From: Sporomusa sp. KB1
GTDB lineage: Bacteria; Bacillota; Negativicutes; Sporomusales; Sporomusaceae
Direction: 5' to 3'
DNA length: 64,000 nucleotides
NCBI RefSeq assembly: GCF_007830295.1
Contig: NZ_VLKC01000002.1
Location: 4,041,185-4,105,184 of the forward strand
Shown: positions 51,558-60,994 of the stretch, piece by piece
How positions within the stretch are numbered: the stretch's first letter is position 1
Layout of the letters: each line of letters begins with the position of its first letter
Made by a program: the position numbers and the translations under genes
Notes under the pieces: model-generated
The model's database searches: none
Told to the model about the DNA's origin: nothing
Seen by the model: only the letters and a program-made list of their open reading frames with translations

Positions 51558-51954
51558 TAATCGTATCTATAATTCGTACCAGCCTCTGCCTACGCTTAGT
51601 TCATCTGTCCAAGCATCCAACAAAACTAAAGCGAACCCGGTTGCTAATAAAACAACGAATGGTTCTAACTTTAATCAACTGTTACAACAGGAAATAACCG
51701 GAGTTAAATTTTCCCAACATGCTTTACAACGCTTAGATAGCCGTAAAATCCAACTTGACAGTACCCAATTAAGCAAACTGAGCCAAGCAGTGGAGAAAGC
51801 CGCCCAAAAAGGGGCTAAAGAGTCACTGATCCTGATGAATGATAATTTGGCATTTGTCGTTAGTGTCAAAAATAAGACTGTCATAACAGCTATGGATGGT
51901 GCCAACATTAAGGATAATGTATTTACCAATATTGATAGTGCGGTAATTGTTTAG
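51550..51954 (+). CDS. flagellar operon protein (TIGR02530 type)
   Basis: 134 residues. The core FSQHALQRLDSRKIQL then LILMNDNLAFVVSVKNKTVI is the 'flagellar operon protein' of Firmicutes placed between flgD and flgE. Its biochemical role is unknown; it is a likely chaperone or assembly factor for the hook. It overlaps flgD, which indicates coupled translation. Confidence 0.85.
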   Translation: MPDNRIYNSYQPLPTLSSSVQASNKTKANPVANKTTNGSNFNQLLQQEITGVKFSQHALQRLDSRKIQLDSTQLSKLSQAVEKAAQKGAKESLILMNDNLAFVVSVKNKTVITAMDGANIKDNVFTNIDSAVIV

Positions 51955-52039
51955 GGCTGGACCTCTTGAGGGAGCCCTCAGGCTGCTGAATGACAGAAGC
52001 AGTCACTAAATTAGATATAAATTGGAGGTCATTTTTACT

Positions 52040-53977
52040 ATGATGCGTGCATTATTTTCCGGTGTATCAGGTCTCAAAAACCATCAAACCCGGATGGATG
52101 TTATTGGCAATAACATTGCCAACGTTAATACAACTGGGTTTAAGGCCAGTAGAGTTAGCTTTCAGGATGTTTTAAGCCAAACGATACAAGGGGCATCTGC
52201 TGCCCAAGGAAATCGCGGCGGCACTAACCCGGTGCAGGTTGGACTGGGTGTCGGTGTGGCTAGTATTGATACTATCTTTACCGATGGAAGTTATCAGTCG
52301 ACTGGCAAGATGACTGACTTGGCTGTCACAGGTAAAAACTTATTTATTCTCAGCGATGGTACACAAGAATATTATACCAGGGCAGGCAATTTTGATTTTG
52401 ATGGTAGTGGCATTTATGGTGTCACTGGCACAGGTCTCAAAGTTATGGGCTGGATGGCAAACGCTGCCGGTGAGATAAATGCAACAGGATCGCTTACCGC
52501 TATTCAGATTCCGGAAGGAACCTCAATGCCACCCCAAGTATCTACCGAGATTGCCATTGCGAATAACTTGAGTGGAGATGGTAAGGGTATAGCGGCAGGT
52601 ATTGCTACCGCAGATACGAAAATGAATTTTGAGGGAACGTTGAATGCAAATACGGCTGTGGGTGAAGTAGTGTCATTTCAGGTGCAAACTTATTTGGCAA
52701 GTGGCGCACAGGTACCTGTTACCGTTAATTTCAAAAAAACGGGCGAGCCTGGTACTAATACCTGGAGTGTTACAACTGGTGACAGCACAATTGGTGGACA
52801 GTCTTTTACGGTAGGGACAGCTATGTCGCCGAGTACACTTTCCATTGACAATGGTAAAGGCGGAACTATGACGGTTGCTGTCGATACCGCTGGTATTATA
52901 GCGGGAGCAACTGATGCTTTAAAAGGGAAAACCGATTTGTCTGCAGCAGCCAATGATACTGGAATTAAACTAAGTGGTGTGTTACCTGCGGATGCCCAAG
53001 AAGGTGCTGTTGTAGAGACTACTGTTGAGGTTATTGATGGTAATGAACGTGTGCCATATACAATAACGCTTACGAAGACTGCTAATACAACTGAAAATGA
53101 ATGGAAAGTTACTAAGGCTACTTATACTGATGCTAGCGGTACAGTGCAGGACGTAACTAGTACTATTGCTGTTACTCCTGTTACTGTTCCTGCTACGCCT
53201 GCTACGTTTATCGTTGAAGGTGTTAATACTTCTACGATTGCAGTAAATGGATTATCGCTAGACATGTCAGGCATTACAACTGATGCGGCTGATACCGCTA
53301 ATGCCGCGCTCAATGTGTACGACAGTCTGGGAGGAGCCCATAAAGTTGAATATACTTATACAAAAACCGGTGTGCCAGGTGAATGGAGTGTGTCAGCCAA
53401 GGTAGACGGTAAAAATGTTGATGTTACTAACGATAAAATTGCTTTTAATTCCAAGGGTGTCTTAATTTCACCAACTTCGCCTAATGGTGGGCCACAGATT
53501 ACAGTACCTGGCAGTGCTGGCGCTACCAACTTCCCGGTGACAATGAATCTCTTTTCAGAAGATGGCACTCCGGCTCTTACCCAATATAGTGGCAAATCCA
53601 CTATTATGGCTACCACTACTGATGGTTATGCGGCCGGTACGCTGAAAAATGTTGTGGCTAATACTTCCGGAGAACTTATTGGTACCTTCAGTAATGAACG
53701 GACAATGACGCTGGCTAAGGTGGCCTTGGCTACCTTTAGTAATCCCGGCGGTCTGGAAAAGGCGGGCTCCAACTACTATGTTAAATCGGCTAATTCAGGC
53801 GAACGTCGGATTGTTTCTGACGGCGCTTTTGCACCAGGAAGCTTGGAAGGGTCTAATGTTGATTTAGCGGAGCAATTTAGTGATATGATTATTACCCAGC
53901 GTGGTTTTCAGGCAAATTCTAAAGATATTACTACTGCTGACGAAATGCTAGAGATAATAGCCAATCTGAAACGATAA
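52040..53977 (+). CDS. flgE: flagellar hook protein FlgE, large form
   Basis: I place the start at ATG 52040, nine bases after GGAGGT (ATG 52043 is equally possible); 645 residues. The N-terminus RMDVIGNNIANVNTTGFKAS and the C-terminus DMIITQRGFQANSKDITTAD are the D0 helices that form the hook tube. The middle is much longer than in small FlgE and holds extra Thr/Val-rich beta domains (about residues 150-430) that would sit on the outer hook surface. A terminator follows. Confidence 0.95.
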   Translation: MMRALFSGVSGLKNHQTRMDVIGNNIANVNTTGFKASRVSFQDVLSQTIQGASAAQGNRGGTNPVQVGLGVGVASIDTIFTDGSYQSTGKMTDLAVTGKNLFILSDGTQEYYTRAGNFDFDGSGIYGVTGTGLKVMGWMANAAGEINATGSLTAIQIPEGTSMPPQVSTEIAIANNLSGDGKGIAAGIATADTKMNFEGTLNANTAVGEVVSFQVQTYLASGAQVPVTVNFKKTGEPGTNTWSVTTGDSTIGGQSFTVGTAMSPSTLSIDNGKGGTMTVAVDTAGIIAGATDALKGKTDLSAAANDTGIKLSGVLPADAQEGAVVETTVEVIDGNERVPYTITLTKTANTTENEWKVTKATYTDASGTVQDVTSTIAVTPVTVPATPATFIVEGVNTSTIAVNGLSLDMSGITTDAADTANAALNVYDSLGGAHKVEYTYTKTGVPGEWSVSAKVDGKNVDVTNDKIAFNSKGVLISPTSPNGGPQITVPGSAGATNFPVTMNLFSEDGTPALTQYSGKSTIMATTTDGYAAGTLKNVVANTSGELIGTFSNERTMTLAKVALATFSNPGGLEKAGSNYYVKSANSGERRIVSDGAFAPGSLEGSNVDLAEQFSDMIITQRGFQANSKDITTADEMLEIIANLKR

Positions 53978-53988
53978 TCTTAGGGAAA

Positions 53989-54028
53989 GGTAGCGGGGGG
54001 AAGGCCTCCCTTCCGCTACCTGTTTTTT
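53989..54028 (+). terminator. terminator-like hairpin after flgE
   Basis: GGTAGCGGGGGGAAGG pairs with CCTTCCGCTACC around CCTC (with bulges), followed by TGTTTTTT. It probably attenuates rather than ends the operon, since flbD follows without a clear new promoter. Confidence 0.75.
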
Positions 54029-54056
54029 GAAACAATAGTAAGGGGGAGGGATAGAT

Positions 54057-54254
54057 ATGATAAAGGTTACAAAACTTAAGTCTCAGGATTGTGATTTTGT
54101 AGTGAATGCCGAATTGATTGAAACCATAGAAGAGACACCAGATACAGTAATTACCCTGACTAGCGGCAAGAAGCTGATTGTGGAAGAAGCCATGGATGAG
54201 ATTGTGCGTAAGGTAATGGATTATCGCCGGGCATTATTCAGAAATATGCGTTAA
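54057..54254 (+). CDS. flbD: FlbD family flagellar protein
   Basis: 65 residues behind AGGGGGAGGG. IKVTKLKSQDCDFVVNAELI and then TVITLTSGKKLIVEEAMDE match the short FlbD family found in Firmicute flagellar operons. It is unrelated to the Caulobacter regulator of the same name, and its function is unknown. Confidence 0.85.
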   Translation: MIKVTKLKSQDCDFVVNAELIETIEETPDTVITLTSGKKLIVEEAMDEIVRKVMDYRRALFRNMR

Positions 54255-54319
54255 AATGCAATGCCTTGGGATTGGCGGCAAGATAAGTAATACAAATATT
54301 GTATAATGGAGGTGAGACA

Positions 54320-54799
54320 GTGGCTGAAGAGGAAAAACCCAAAAAGATGTCGATGATGGTAATTATCATCTTGATTGTGGTGGGCTTGATTTTGGCCGGT
54401 GGTATTTCGTATTTAATTGCAACCAGAGTTGTATCAGATCAAACGGTTGAGAAAAAAAATTCTCAGCATGAGCCAGGTCAGTTTATTAAGCTCGGTGATG
54501 CAAAAGACGGGTTGATTCTCAATATTGGTGGTGTAAATAGTGGACGCTATCTTAAAATTGGCGTTATTGTGGAATTGAAACCAAGTAAAAATACAGCGGC
54601 CAAGGAAGGGAAAACGCTCTCACCTGAAGAAATAAAGATACTAGATACTGCTGTTTACGTTTTGCGTTCACAAAAGATCGAAGACTTTGACCCAACTAAG
54701 CAAGATCAGTTAAAAGAAATGTTAAAAAATGAAATTAATACAACACTTGGCGAAGATCGTGTATATGATATCTATATCACCAATTTTGTTTTACAGTAG
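54320..54799 (+). CDS. fliL: flagellar basal body-associated protein FliL
   Basis: I place the start at GTG 54320, six bases after GGAGGT, giving 159 residues; the in-frame TTG/ATG upstream overlaps the ribosome site. A charged N-terminus (EEEKPKKMS) is followed by a membrane helix (MVIIILIVVGLILAGGISYL) and a periplasmic domain with RYLKIGVIVELKPSK. FliL surrounds the stator and supports torque. Confidence 0.9.
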   Translation: MAEEEKPKKMSMMVIIILIVVGLILAGGISYLIATRVVSDQTVEKKNSQHEPGQFIKLGDAKDGLILNIGGVNSGRYLKIGVIVELKPSKNTAAKEGKTLSPEEIKILDTAVYVLRSQKIEDFDPTKQDQLKEMLKNEINTTLGEDRVYDIYITNFVLQ

Positions 54800-54893
54800 C
54801 TTTACATTTATGTTTTTAGTATAATAAAAAACAGCTAGTAGTTAGCTAAGGTGTAGTAACATAACACTTTTTTATGTGAAAGGAGGGGGAGGA

Positions 54894-55898
54894 TTGGCAG
54901 GACCCGATGTTTTATCACAATCTGAGATCGACGAACTTTTGTCAGCTTTATCTACAGGTGTTGTAACTGCTGAAGAGATTAAAACCGAAGAAAAACAGCG
55001 GAAAATTAAAATATATGATTTTAAACGCCCAGATAAGTTTTCTAAGGATCAAATTCGTACTCTTTATATGCTGCATGAAAACTTTGCGCGTTTGCTTAAT
55101 ACATACCTGTCAGCGCATCTTCGGACACTTATTCATATTGATGTGGCCTCTGTTGACCAACTGACGTATGAGGAGTTTATCCGGTCAATGCCCAACCCCA
55201 GTGTTATTAGTATCTTTCAGATGCGACCACTTAAAGGTAATGCAATATTAGAGATAAATCCTAATATTGTACTGGCTATCATTGACCGATTATTTGGCGG
55301 TCCAGGGTTACCACCTGCTAAGCCACGTTCCTTGACCGATATTGAGGAAGCGATTATCCGGAAAGTAATTAATAAAGCTATGGAGAACATGCAGGATGCC
55401 TGGAAACAGGTTGTAGCGATTGAACCCCGCATGGAGGCTTTAGAGACCAATCCACAGTTTACCCAGATTGTTCCTCCTAATGATATGGTTGTACTTATTA
55501 CTCTGCAAGCTAAGATTGGCCAGGCTGAAGGTTTGATGAATATTTGCATTCCGTATTTGGTACTTGAGCCGATTATGTCCAAATTGACGACAACCTTCTG
55601 GGTGTCTGCTGCCACTGCTAAGCAGGCATCACCGGAAACCATGAATGTATTAAAACGAAAAATTGAAAGAACGCTGATTCCTTTTATAGTTGAGCTTGGG
55701 CGGGCCACAGTTACTGTCCATGAACTATTAGATTTAGGTGTGGGTGATGTATTGCAGCTGGAGACAAAAGCGGAAAATGACCTAAGCCTAATGATTGGCA
55801 GCCGAGAAAAATTTAAGTGTAAACCAGGTCTTATTGCTAATAGAAATGCAGTACAAATAACTCAAGTAATTTCCCAAGGAGATGATAATAATGAGTGA
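54894..55898 (+). CDS. fliM: flagellar motor switch protein FliM
   Basis: TTG 54894 lies after GGAGGGGGAGGA, giving 334 residues that begin AGPDVLSQSEIDELLSAL, the CheY-binding peptide. The middle CheC-like domain (LLNTYLSAHLRTLIHIDVAS, NPSVISIFQM) binds FliG, and the C-terminal SpoA domain (VTVHELLDLGVGDVLQLETK) forms the C-ring. CheY-P binding here switches rotation. Confidence 0.95.
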   Translation: MAGPDVLSQSEIDELLSALSTGVVTAEEIKTEEKQRKIKIYDFKRPDKFSKDQIRTLYMLHENFARLLNTYLSAHLRTLIHIDVASVDQLTYEEFIRSMPNPSVISIFQMRPLKGNAILEINPNIVLAIIDRLFGGPGLPPAKPRSLTDIEEAIIRKVINKAMENMQDAWKQVVAIEPRMEALETNPQFTQIVPPNDMVVLITLQAKIGQAEGLMNICIPYLVLEPIMSKLTTTFWVSAATAKQASPETMNVLKRKIERTLIPFIVELGRATVTVHELLDLGVGDVLQLETKAENDLSLMIGSREKFKCKPGLIANRNAVQITQVISQGDDNNE

Positions 55899-56991
55899 TG
55901 GATTCCTGTCCCAGGAAGAAATAGACGCTTTGCTAAGAGGCGAACCAGTTGCAGCCTCGCCATCTCCGGCTGGGCAAGATTTATCTGATATTGAAAAAGA
56001 TGCTTTAGGTGAGATTGGTAATATATCTATGGGTACTGCTGCTACGACGCTGTCTGTACTTTTAGGCAGACGAGTATCTATTACTACACCTAAGGTTTCG
56101 ATAACTAGCTTAAATGAAATTAAGCGCCAATATCCGTTGCCGTATTTAGTCATTGAGGTAGGGTATACACAAGGCCTGTTAGGTACCAACATTTTGGCGG
56201 TACGCGAGCAGGATGCGTTAATTATCGCCGACTTAATGATGGGGGGGGATGGCACTAATCCGCCAACAGAACTAAATGAACTCTATATGAGTGCTGTTAG
56301 TGAATCTATGAATCAAATGATGGGTTCAACGGCAACCTCCATATCGACTATGTTTAAGAAAAAAGTTGATATTGCTCCACCAAAAGTCAATCTGCTTGAC
56401 TTTGCGGTTGATCCTAATATTGATAGTATCGTTTCTGGTGACGATTCGTTAGTGCGGGTGTCTTTCCGTATGGAAGTAGAGGATCTTATTGACAGTGAGC
56501 TTATGCAGATATTGCCTATTAATGTTGCTAGAGAAATGGTTGAAAATCTGTTAAATGCAGTGCAAACACCCACAGCAGCAGCTCCAGCTGCACCGCAGCC
56601 AACAGCTGCGCCGCAACCTGCTCCTGCCGCCGCTCAGCCAGCACCCCAACCTAAACAGCAATCAGTGCAAAATGTTGCTGTACAGCCTGTGCAGTTCGCT
56701 GCATTAAAACCAGCAGGGATGCCTGGTGTGGATGCTAATATTGGCCTTATTATGGATGTTCCACTACAGATTACGGTTGAACTGGGGCGGACTCGCAAAC
56801 TAATTCGCGATATTTTAGAATTGACACCAGGTTCAGTAGTTGAATTGGACAAACTTGCGGGAGAACCGGTAGATGTTCTGGTTAATGGTAAACTAATTGC
56901 CAAAGGCGAGGTTGTTGTAATTGATGAAAACTTTGGCGTACGGATTACCGATATAATAACTCCTTTGGAACGAGCTAGCCATCTTCAGTAG
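55891..56991 (+). CDS. fliY: flagellar switch phosphatase FliY
   Basis: 366 residues; ATG 55891 is better spaced from AAGGAG than ATG 55882. The N-terminal peptide FLSQEEIDALLRG binds CheY-P. The CheC/CheX/FliY domain has two phosphatase sites of the form [DS]xxxExxN: DALGEIGN and SAVSESMN. A Pro/Ala/Gln linker (about residues 235-265) leads to the C-terminal FliN-type SpoA domain (VTVELGRTRKLIRDILELTP-like). It dephosphorylates CheY-P at the switch, as in Bacillus and Thermotoga. Confidence 0.95.
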   Translation: MSDGFLSQEEIDALLRGEPVAASPSPAGQDLSDIEKDALGEIGNISMGTAATTLSVLLGRRVSITTPKVSITSLNEIKRQYPLPYLVIEVGYTQGLLGTNILAVREQDALIIADLMMGGDGTNPPTELNELYMSAVSESMNQMMGSTATSISTMFKKKVDIAPPKVNLLDFAVDPNIDSIVSGDDSLVRVSFRMEVEDLIDSELMQILPINVAREMVENLLNAVQTPTAAAPAAPQPTAAPQPAPAAAQPAPQPKQQSVQNVAVQPVQFAALKPAGMPGVDANIGLIMDVPLQITVELGRTRKLIRDILELTPGSVVELDKLAGEPVDVLVNGKLIAKGEVVVIDENFGVRITDIITPLERASHLQ

Positions 56992-57030
56992 TAATTCCGA
57001 ATTTTATTTGAGATAGGGGAGATAAGTTTA

Positions 57031-57393
57031 ATGGCCATTAAAGTTTTAATTGTTGATGATGCCGCTTTTATGAGAATGATGATTAAAGATATTTTATCTA
57101 AAAATGGGTATGATGTAGTTGGCGAAGCAGAAAATGGTCTCAAAGCGGTAGAAAAATATCAGGAACTTAAACCGGATTTGACCACTATGGATATTACTAT
57201 GCCGGAAATGGATGGAATTGCAGCCGTAAAAGAAATTAAAAAGATGGATGCTAGTGCAATCATTATTATGTGTAGCGCAATGGGACAGCAGGCTATGGTT
57301 ATCGAAGCAATTCAATCAGGTGCCCGTGACTTTATTGTTAAGCCATTCCAGCCTGATCGTGTTTTGGAAGCTGTCCGCAAAGCGGTTGGTTAG
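57031..57393 (+). CDS. cheY: chemotaxis response regulator CheY
   Basis: 120 residues: one receiver domain. Acidic pair at Asp9-Asp10 (VDDAAF), phosphoacceptor Asp54 in TTMDITMPEMDG, Thr/Ser near MCSAMG, and Lys in FIVKPFQ. It carries the signal from CheA to FliM and is placed next to fliY, its phosphatase. A GGGGAG site precedes the ATG. Confidence 0.97.
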   Translation: MAIKVLIVDDAAFMRMMIKDILSKNGYDVVGEAENGLKAVEKYQELKPDLTTMDITMPEMDGIAAVKEIKKMDASAIIIMCSAMGQQAMVIEAIQSGARDFIVKPFQPDRVLEAVRKAVG

Positions 57394-57409
57394 TCAGGTG
57401 AATTAATAG

Positions 57410-57982
57410 ATGTTTGGTAATTTGCGCGTTAACGGCAGTATCCTAGTATTTGTTAGTTGGTTATTCTTGTTTACAGGTCAGGTATTGGCTGCTGCTGAAA
57501 CGGGCGAATATTTAAAATATCAGGAGCCTCAACCAGCAACCTCATCTTGGCTTGCAACCAGTGGTTATATTGTATCGTTACTATTAACTTTTTTGTTAGT
57601 TCTTGCCCTTGCTTATCTTACTTCGCGGTTTTTAGGACAAAGAATGACTAGCGGTGGTAGATTTGGCAGCGGTAAGGTTTATGCTACATTGTCTTTGGGG
57701 CCTAATCGTGCTATCTATGTAATAGAGATAGCAGGCAAGTTTATGGTATTGGGAGTAACCGAGCAAAGTATTACGATGCTCAATGAGATTACCTCTTTAT
57801 CAGATATTGAGCAACTTAAGGCTACTCAAACTGTCGCTATGCCTCCGGAACAATTCAGCAGTGTTTTTGATCGACAAATTGGTATGCTTAGGCAAATGCA
57901 AAAAAAATCCCTTTTTAATTTTACTTCCGACACTCCCGAATTTCGCGAGAAGGAGCAGGATACCGATAGTAGGAAGAGGTAA
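57410..57982 (+). CDS. fliO: flagellar biosynthesis protein FliO
   Basis: 190 residues. A signal peptide-like first helix and a membrane helix (YIVSLLLTFLLVLALAYLTS) precede the FliO domain (YATLSLGPNRAIYVIEIAGK, LGVTEQSITMLNEI). In Bacillus the same gene is called fliZ. It helps assemble the FliP-FliR export core that follows. Confidence 0.9.
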   Translation: MFGNLRVNGSILVFVSWLFLFTGQVLAAAETGEYLKYQEPQPATSSWLATSGYIVSLLLTFLLVLALAYLTSRFLGQRMTSGGRFGSGKVYATLSLGPNRAIYVIEIAGKFMVLGVTEQSITMLNEITSLSDIEQLKATQTVAMPPEQFSSVFDRQIGMLRQMQKKSLFNFTSDTPEFREKEQDTDSRKR

Positions 57983-57987
57983 ATAGA

Positions 57988-58770
57988 GTGTCACAATGGA
58001 TTAACTATGTGAAATCTTGGCAAAAACATGGTTTGATTTTGACCATAATTATTGTACTAGCTTTTCCAGCTGTAGCTGGAGCCGCGCCGCTGATACCTAT
58101 TCCCAACATTAATGTTGGTGTGGAACAAGCAAATAGTCCTCAGGATGTTGCGCTTAGCCTGCAAGTTCTGTTAATGTTAACGGTGCTTTCACTGGCACCG
58201 TCTATTTTGATTATGATGACTTCATTTACTCGTATAATTATAGTATTGTCATTTTTACGCAGTGCTTTGTCAACTCAGCAGATGCCTCCGAATCAAGTTT
58301 TAGTTGGGCTTTCGCTGTTCTTGACCTTTTATACGATGTCTCCCTATTTCGACCAGGTGAATCAAAATGCCTTACAGCCTATGCTGGCTGGGACGATGGA
58401 TCAACAAACGGCAATGACTGAGGCAGTGAAACCGATGCGTGAATTTATGTTTAAGCAAACTCGTGAAAACGATTTAGCCTTATTTGTAAATTTGTCAGAG
58501 ATGCCTCGGCCCAATGGACCGGAAGATGTTCCCACAACGGTATTAATTCCTTCTTTTATTATTAGTGAGCTTAAAACTGCTTTTCAGATTGGTTTTTTGA
58601 TTTATATTCCATTTATTGTTATTGATATGGTCGTGGCTAGTACCCTCATGGCTATGGGGATGATGATGTTGCCGCCGTCAATGATATCATTACCTTTTAA
58701 GGTATTATTATTTATATTGGTGGATGGCTGGCATTTGATTACACGGTCATTAGTCAGTAGCTTTATGTAG
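57988..58770 (+). CDS. fliP: flagellar export gate protein FliP
   Basis: 260 residues from GTG 57988. A signal peptide is followed by SLQVLLMLTVLSLAPSILIM and SFTRIIIVLSFLRSALSTQQ, the FliP signatures, and a C-terminal pair of helices (DMVVASTLMAMGMMMLPPSM). Five copies form the core of the type III export gate with FliQ and FliR. Confidence 0.97.
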   Translation: MSQWINYVKSWQKHGLILTIIIVLAFPAVAGAAPLIPIPNINVGVEQANSPQDVALSLQVLLMLTVLSLAPSILIMMTSFTRIIIVLSFLRSALSTQQMPPNQVLVGLSLFLTFYTMSPYFDQVNQNALQPMLAGTMDQQTAMTEAVKPMREFMFKQTRENDLALFVNLSEMPRPNGPEDVPTTVLIPSFIISELKTAFQIGFLIYIPFIVIDMVVASTLMAMGMMMLPPSMISLPFKVLLFILVDGWHLITRSLVSSFM

Positions 58771-58780
58771 GGGGGCGCTT

Positions 58781-59050
58781 ATGTCTGGTGATATGGCTAT
58801 TCAGATTGGTCGTGATGCCTTGACAATGGTTATGCTAGTGTCAGCCCCGATGCTCATTCTGGGGCTGGTTGTTGGTGTTGCGGTCAGCATATTTCAGGCG
58901 ACAACACAAATACAAGAGCAGTCACTTGCCTTTATCCCTAAAATTATTGCTGTTTTTGTTGCTGTACTTGTTTTTGGTCCATGGATGCTGAGTATATTGA
59001 TTACCTATACCAGAGACTTGTTTTTGAGTCTGCCTACTATGGTTCGTTAA
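58781..59050 (+). CDS. fliQ: flagellar export gate protein FliQ
   Basis: 89 residues with two membrane helices. VSAPMLILGLVVGVAVSIFQ then ATTQIQEQSLAFIPKI is the family motif. It is located between fliP and fliR, as is typical. Confidence 0.97.
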   Translation: MSGDMAIQIGRDALTMVMLVSAPMLILGLVVGVAVSIFQATTQIQEQSLAFIPKIIAVFVAVLVFGPWMLSILITYTRDLFLSLPTMVR

Positions 59051-59095
59051 CGGAGAAGATGAGGTAGTTCTACCAATGATAGGTGGTAAGAAAGA

Positions 59096-59881
59096 GTGGA
59101 TCTGTTTACTTTATTGCAAAACCAGTTGGGATTTTTCCTGTTGATTTTTGCAAGACTGAGTGGGATATTTTCATCAGCTCCTATTTTTGGTGCTAAAAAT
59201 GTTCCGTTAATAGTAAAGGCTGGGTTATCATTACTAATATCCTATATTTTGTTACCACTATTAATCCAATCTAACCTTGTTATCCCAGATGCTGTACTCT
59301 CCTATATGGCGGTAGTAATTGGTGAATTTTTAATTGGCTTGATTATGGGCTTTGCATGTTCATTTATCTTTTATGGAATACAGATGGCAGGCACCTTATT
59401 AGATACACAAATTGGCTTTGGAATGGTTAATGTCATAGATCCTCAATTTGGCCAGCAGGTACCACTTGTTGGCAATTTTAAATATATTTTAGCTATATTA
59501 GTGTTTTTGACTAGTAACAGTCATCATCTTTTTTTGTCAGCCATTGTTTACAGTTTTACAAGTATTCCGGTAACTCGCGGATTGTTTCGTCCCGAACTTG
59601 CCAATATTGTGGTCGACATGGTTGGAGATATTTTTATCATTGCAATTAAGATTAGTTTACCAGTAGTGGTAGCAATACTGCTTACTGATGTTGCGTTAGG
59701 TATTTTGGCCCGTACTATGCCGCAAATGAATATTTTTGTTGTTGGCATGCCGGGCAAAATTATTGTCGGCATTTTTGTACTATCGTTGGCTTTGCCGTTT
59801 TATATAGCATTTTTGGAGGTGGTTTTCAGTGGGGGTTTTCATAATATGTACCGCCTCTTGGAAAGCTTTGCCTCAAGTTAA
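59096..59881 (+). CDS. fliR: flagellar export gate protein FliR
   Basis: 261 residues from GTG 59096. Six to seven membrane segments; LLIFARLSGIFSSAPIFGAK and DTQIGFGMVNVIDPQFGQQV mark FliR. It completes the FliPQR channel. Its end overlaps the flhB start by 53 bases. Confidence 0.95.
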   Translation: MDLFTLLQNQLGFFLLIFARLSGIFSSAPIFGAKNVPLIVKAGLSLLISYILLPLLIQSNLVIPDAVLSYMAVVIGEFLIGLIMGFACSFIFYGIQMAGTLLDTQIGFGMVNVIDPQFGQQVPLVGNFKYILAILVFLTSNSHHLFLSAIVYSFTSIPVTRGLFRPELANIVVDMVGDIFIIAIKISLPVVVAILLTDVALGILARTMPQMNIFVVGMPGKIIVGIFVLSLALPFYIAFLEVVFSGGFHNMYRLLESFASS

Positions 59882-60974
59882 AGATAGTCAGTATAAACTG
59901 AATACCTTTGATTTGCAGTTGTTTAATGGCGAAAAAACGGAAGAAGCTACCCCTAAGCGAAAAGCGGATGCTAAGAAAAAGGGGCAAGTGGCCAAAAGTT
60001 CTGAGATTAGTTCTGCTTTCGTCATTCTGGCTGCTTTTTATACGCTCAAGTTGGTTGGGGTTGGTGTATATAATGAATTAGCAGGCTACATGACAGCTAT
60101 TTTGTCTGGTCTGACTACCACAGATTTGACGATTAATGCTGTTCAGTTATTATTCTTTAATGTGGGATTAGTTATGGTAAAGACAGTCTTGCCGATTCTT
60201 TTAGTTATTATGGTGATATCAGTGGTTATTAACTTTATGCAAGTAGGAGTCGTTTTTTCAACCGAAGTATTAATGCCGGATTTTAGTAAACTTAATCCGC
60301 TATCTGGTTTTGGGCGACTGTTTTCGAAAAGATCACTTGTTGAACTTGCAAAAGCTCTTTTTAAAGTGGGTATTATTGGTTACTTTATTTATCGCTTTGC
60401 TATTGTTCAAATAAGTGATATTTCTAAACTAATTAGCATGGAATTAATTGACTCGCTTAGATTAACTGGTTCGTTGATTATGGATTTAGCTTTTCAAATT
60501 ATTACGGTTATGATGATTTTGGCAATATTTGATTATATTTATCAATGGTGGGAACATAATGAAAGTTTGAAGATGTCTAAGGAAGAAGTTAAACAAGAAA
60601 TGAAACAAACAGAGGGAGACCCGCAAATAAAAAGTAAAATCAGGGAAAGGCAGCGGGCGATGGCGATGCGGCGAATGATGCAAGAAATTCCCAAAGCCGA
60701 TGTAGTCGTTACTAACCCTACTCATTTGGCGATTGCCCTTAAATATGAGAAAAGTATGGCAGCTCCGGTAGTTTTGGCTAAAGGTCAGGATTTTTTGGCT
60801 GAGCGTATCAAACAAATTGCACGGGATAATAAAGTTGTCGTTGTAGAGAATAAGTCGTTAGCCCGTGCCTTATACCCTGTGGTAGATATTGGCGATGTTA
60901 TACCTGCTGAGTTATATCAAGCGGTTGCAGAAGTCCTGGCTTATGTATATCGCTTGAAGAAACGCTTGTCCTAG
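59829..60974 (+). CDS. flhB: flagellar export switch protein FlhB
   Basis: 381 residues from GTG 59829, which has GGAGGTGG inside fliR; a later start near DLQLFNGEKTEEATPKRKAD would remove about 30 residues not typical of the family. Four membrane segments are followed by the cytoplasmic domain with the autocleavage motif NPTH from Asn296 (VVTNPTHLAIALKYE). It changes export specificity when FliK signals that the hook is complete. Confidence 0.95.
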   Translation: MGVFIICTASWKALPQVKDSQYKLNTFDLQLFNGEKTEEATPKRKADAKKKGQVAKSSEISSAFVILAAFYTLKLVGVGVYNELAGYMTAILSGLTTTDLTINAVQLLFFNVGLVMVKTVLPILLVIMVISVVINFMQVGVVFSTEVLMPDFSKLNPLSGFGRLFSKRSLVELAKALFKVGIIGYFIYRFAIVQISDISKLISMELIDSLRLTGSLIMDLAFQIITVMMILAIFDYIYQWWEHNESLKMSKEEVKQEMKQTEGDPQIKSKIRERQRAMAMRRMMQEIPKADVVVTNPTHLAIALKYEKSMAAPVVLAKGQDFLAERIKQIARDNKVVVVENKSLARALYPVVDIGDVIPAELYQAVAEVLAYVYRLKKRLS

Positions 60975-60994
60975 TAGAAGGAGCGATAAAATAG

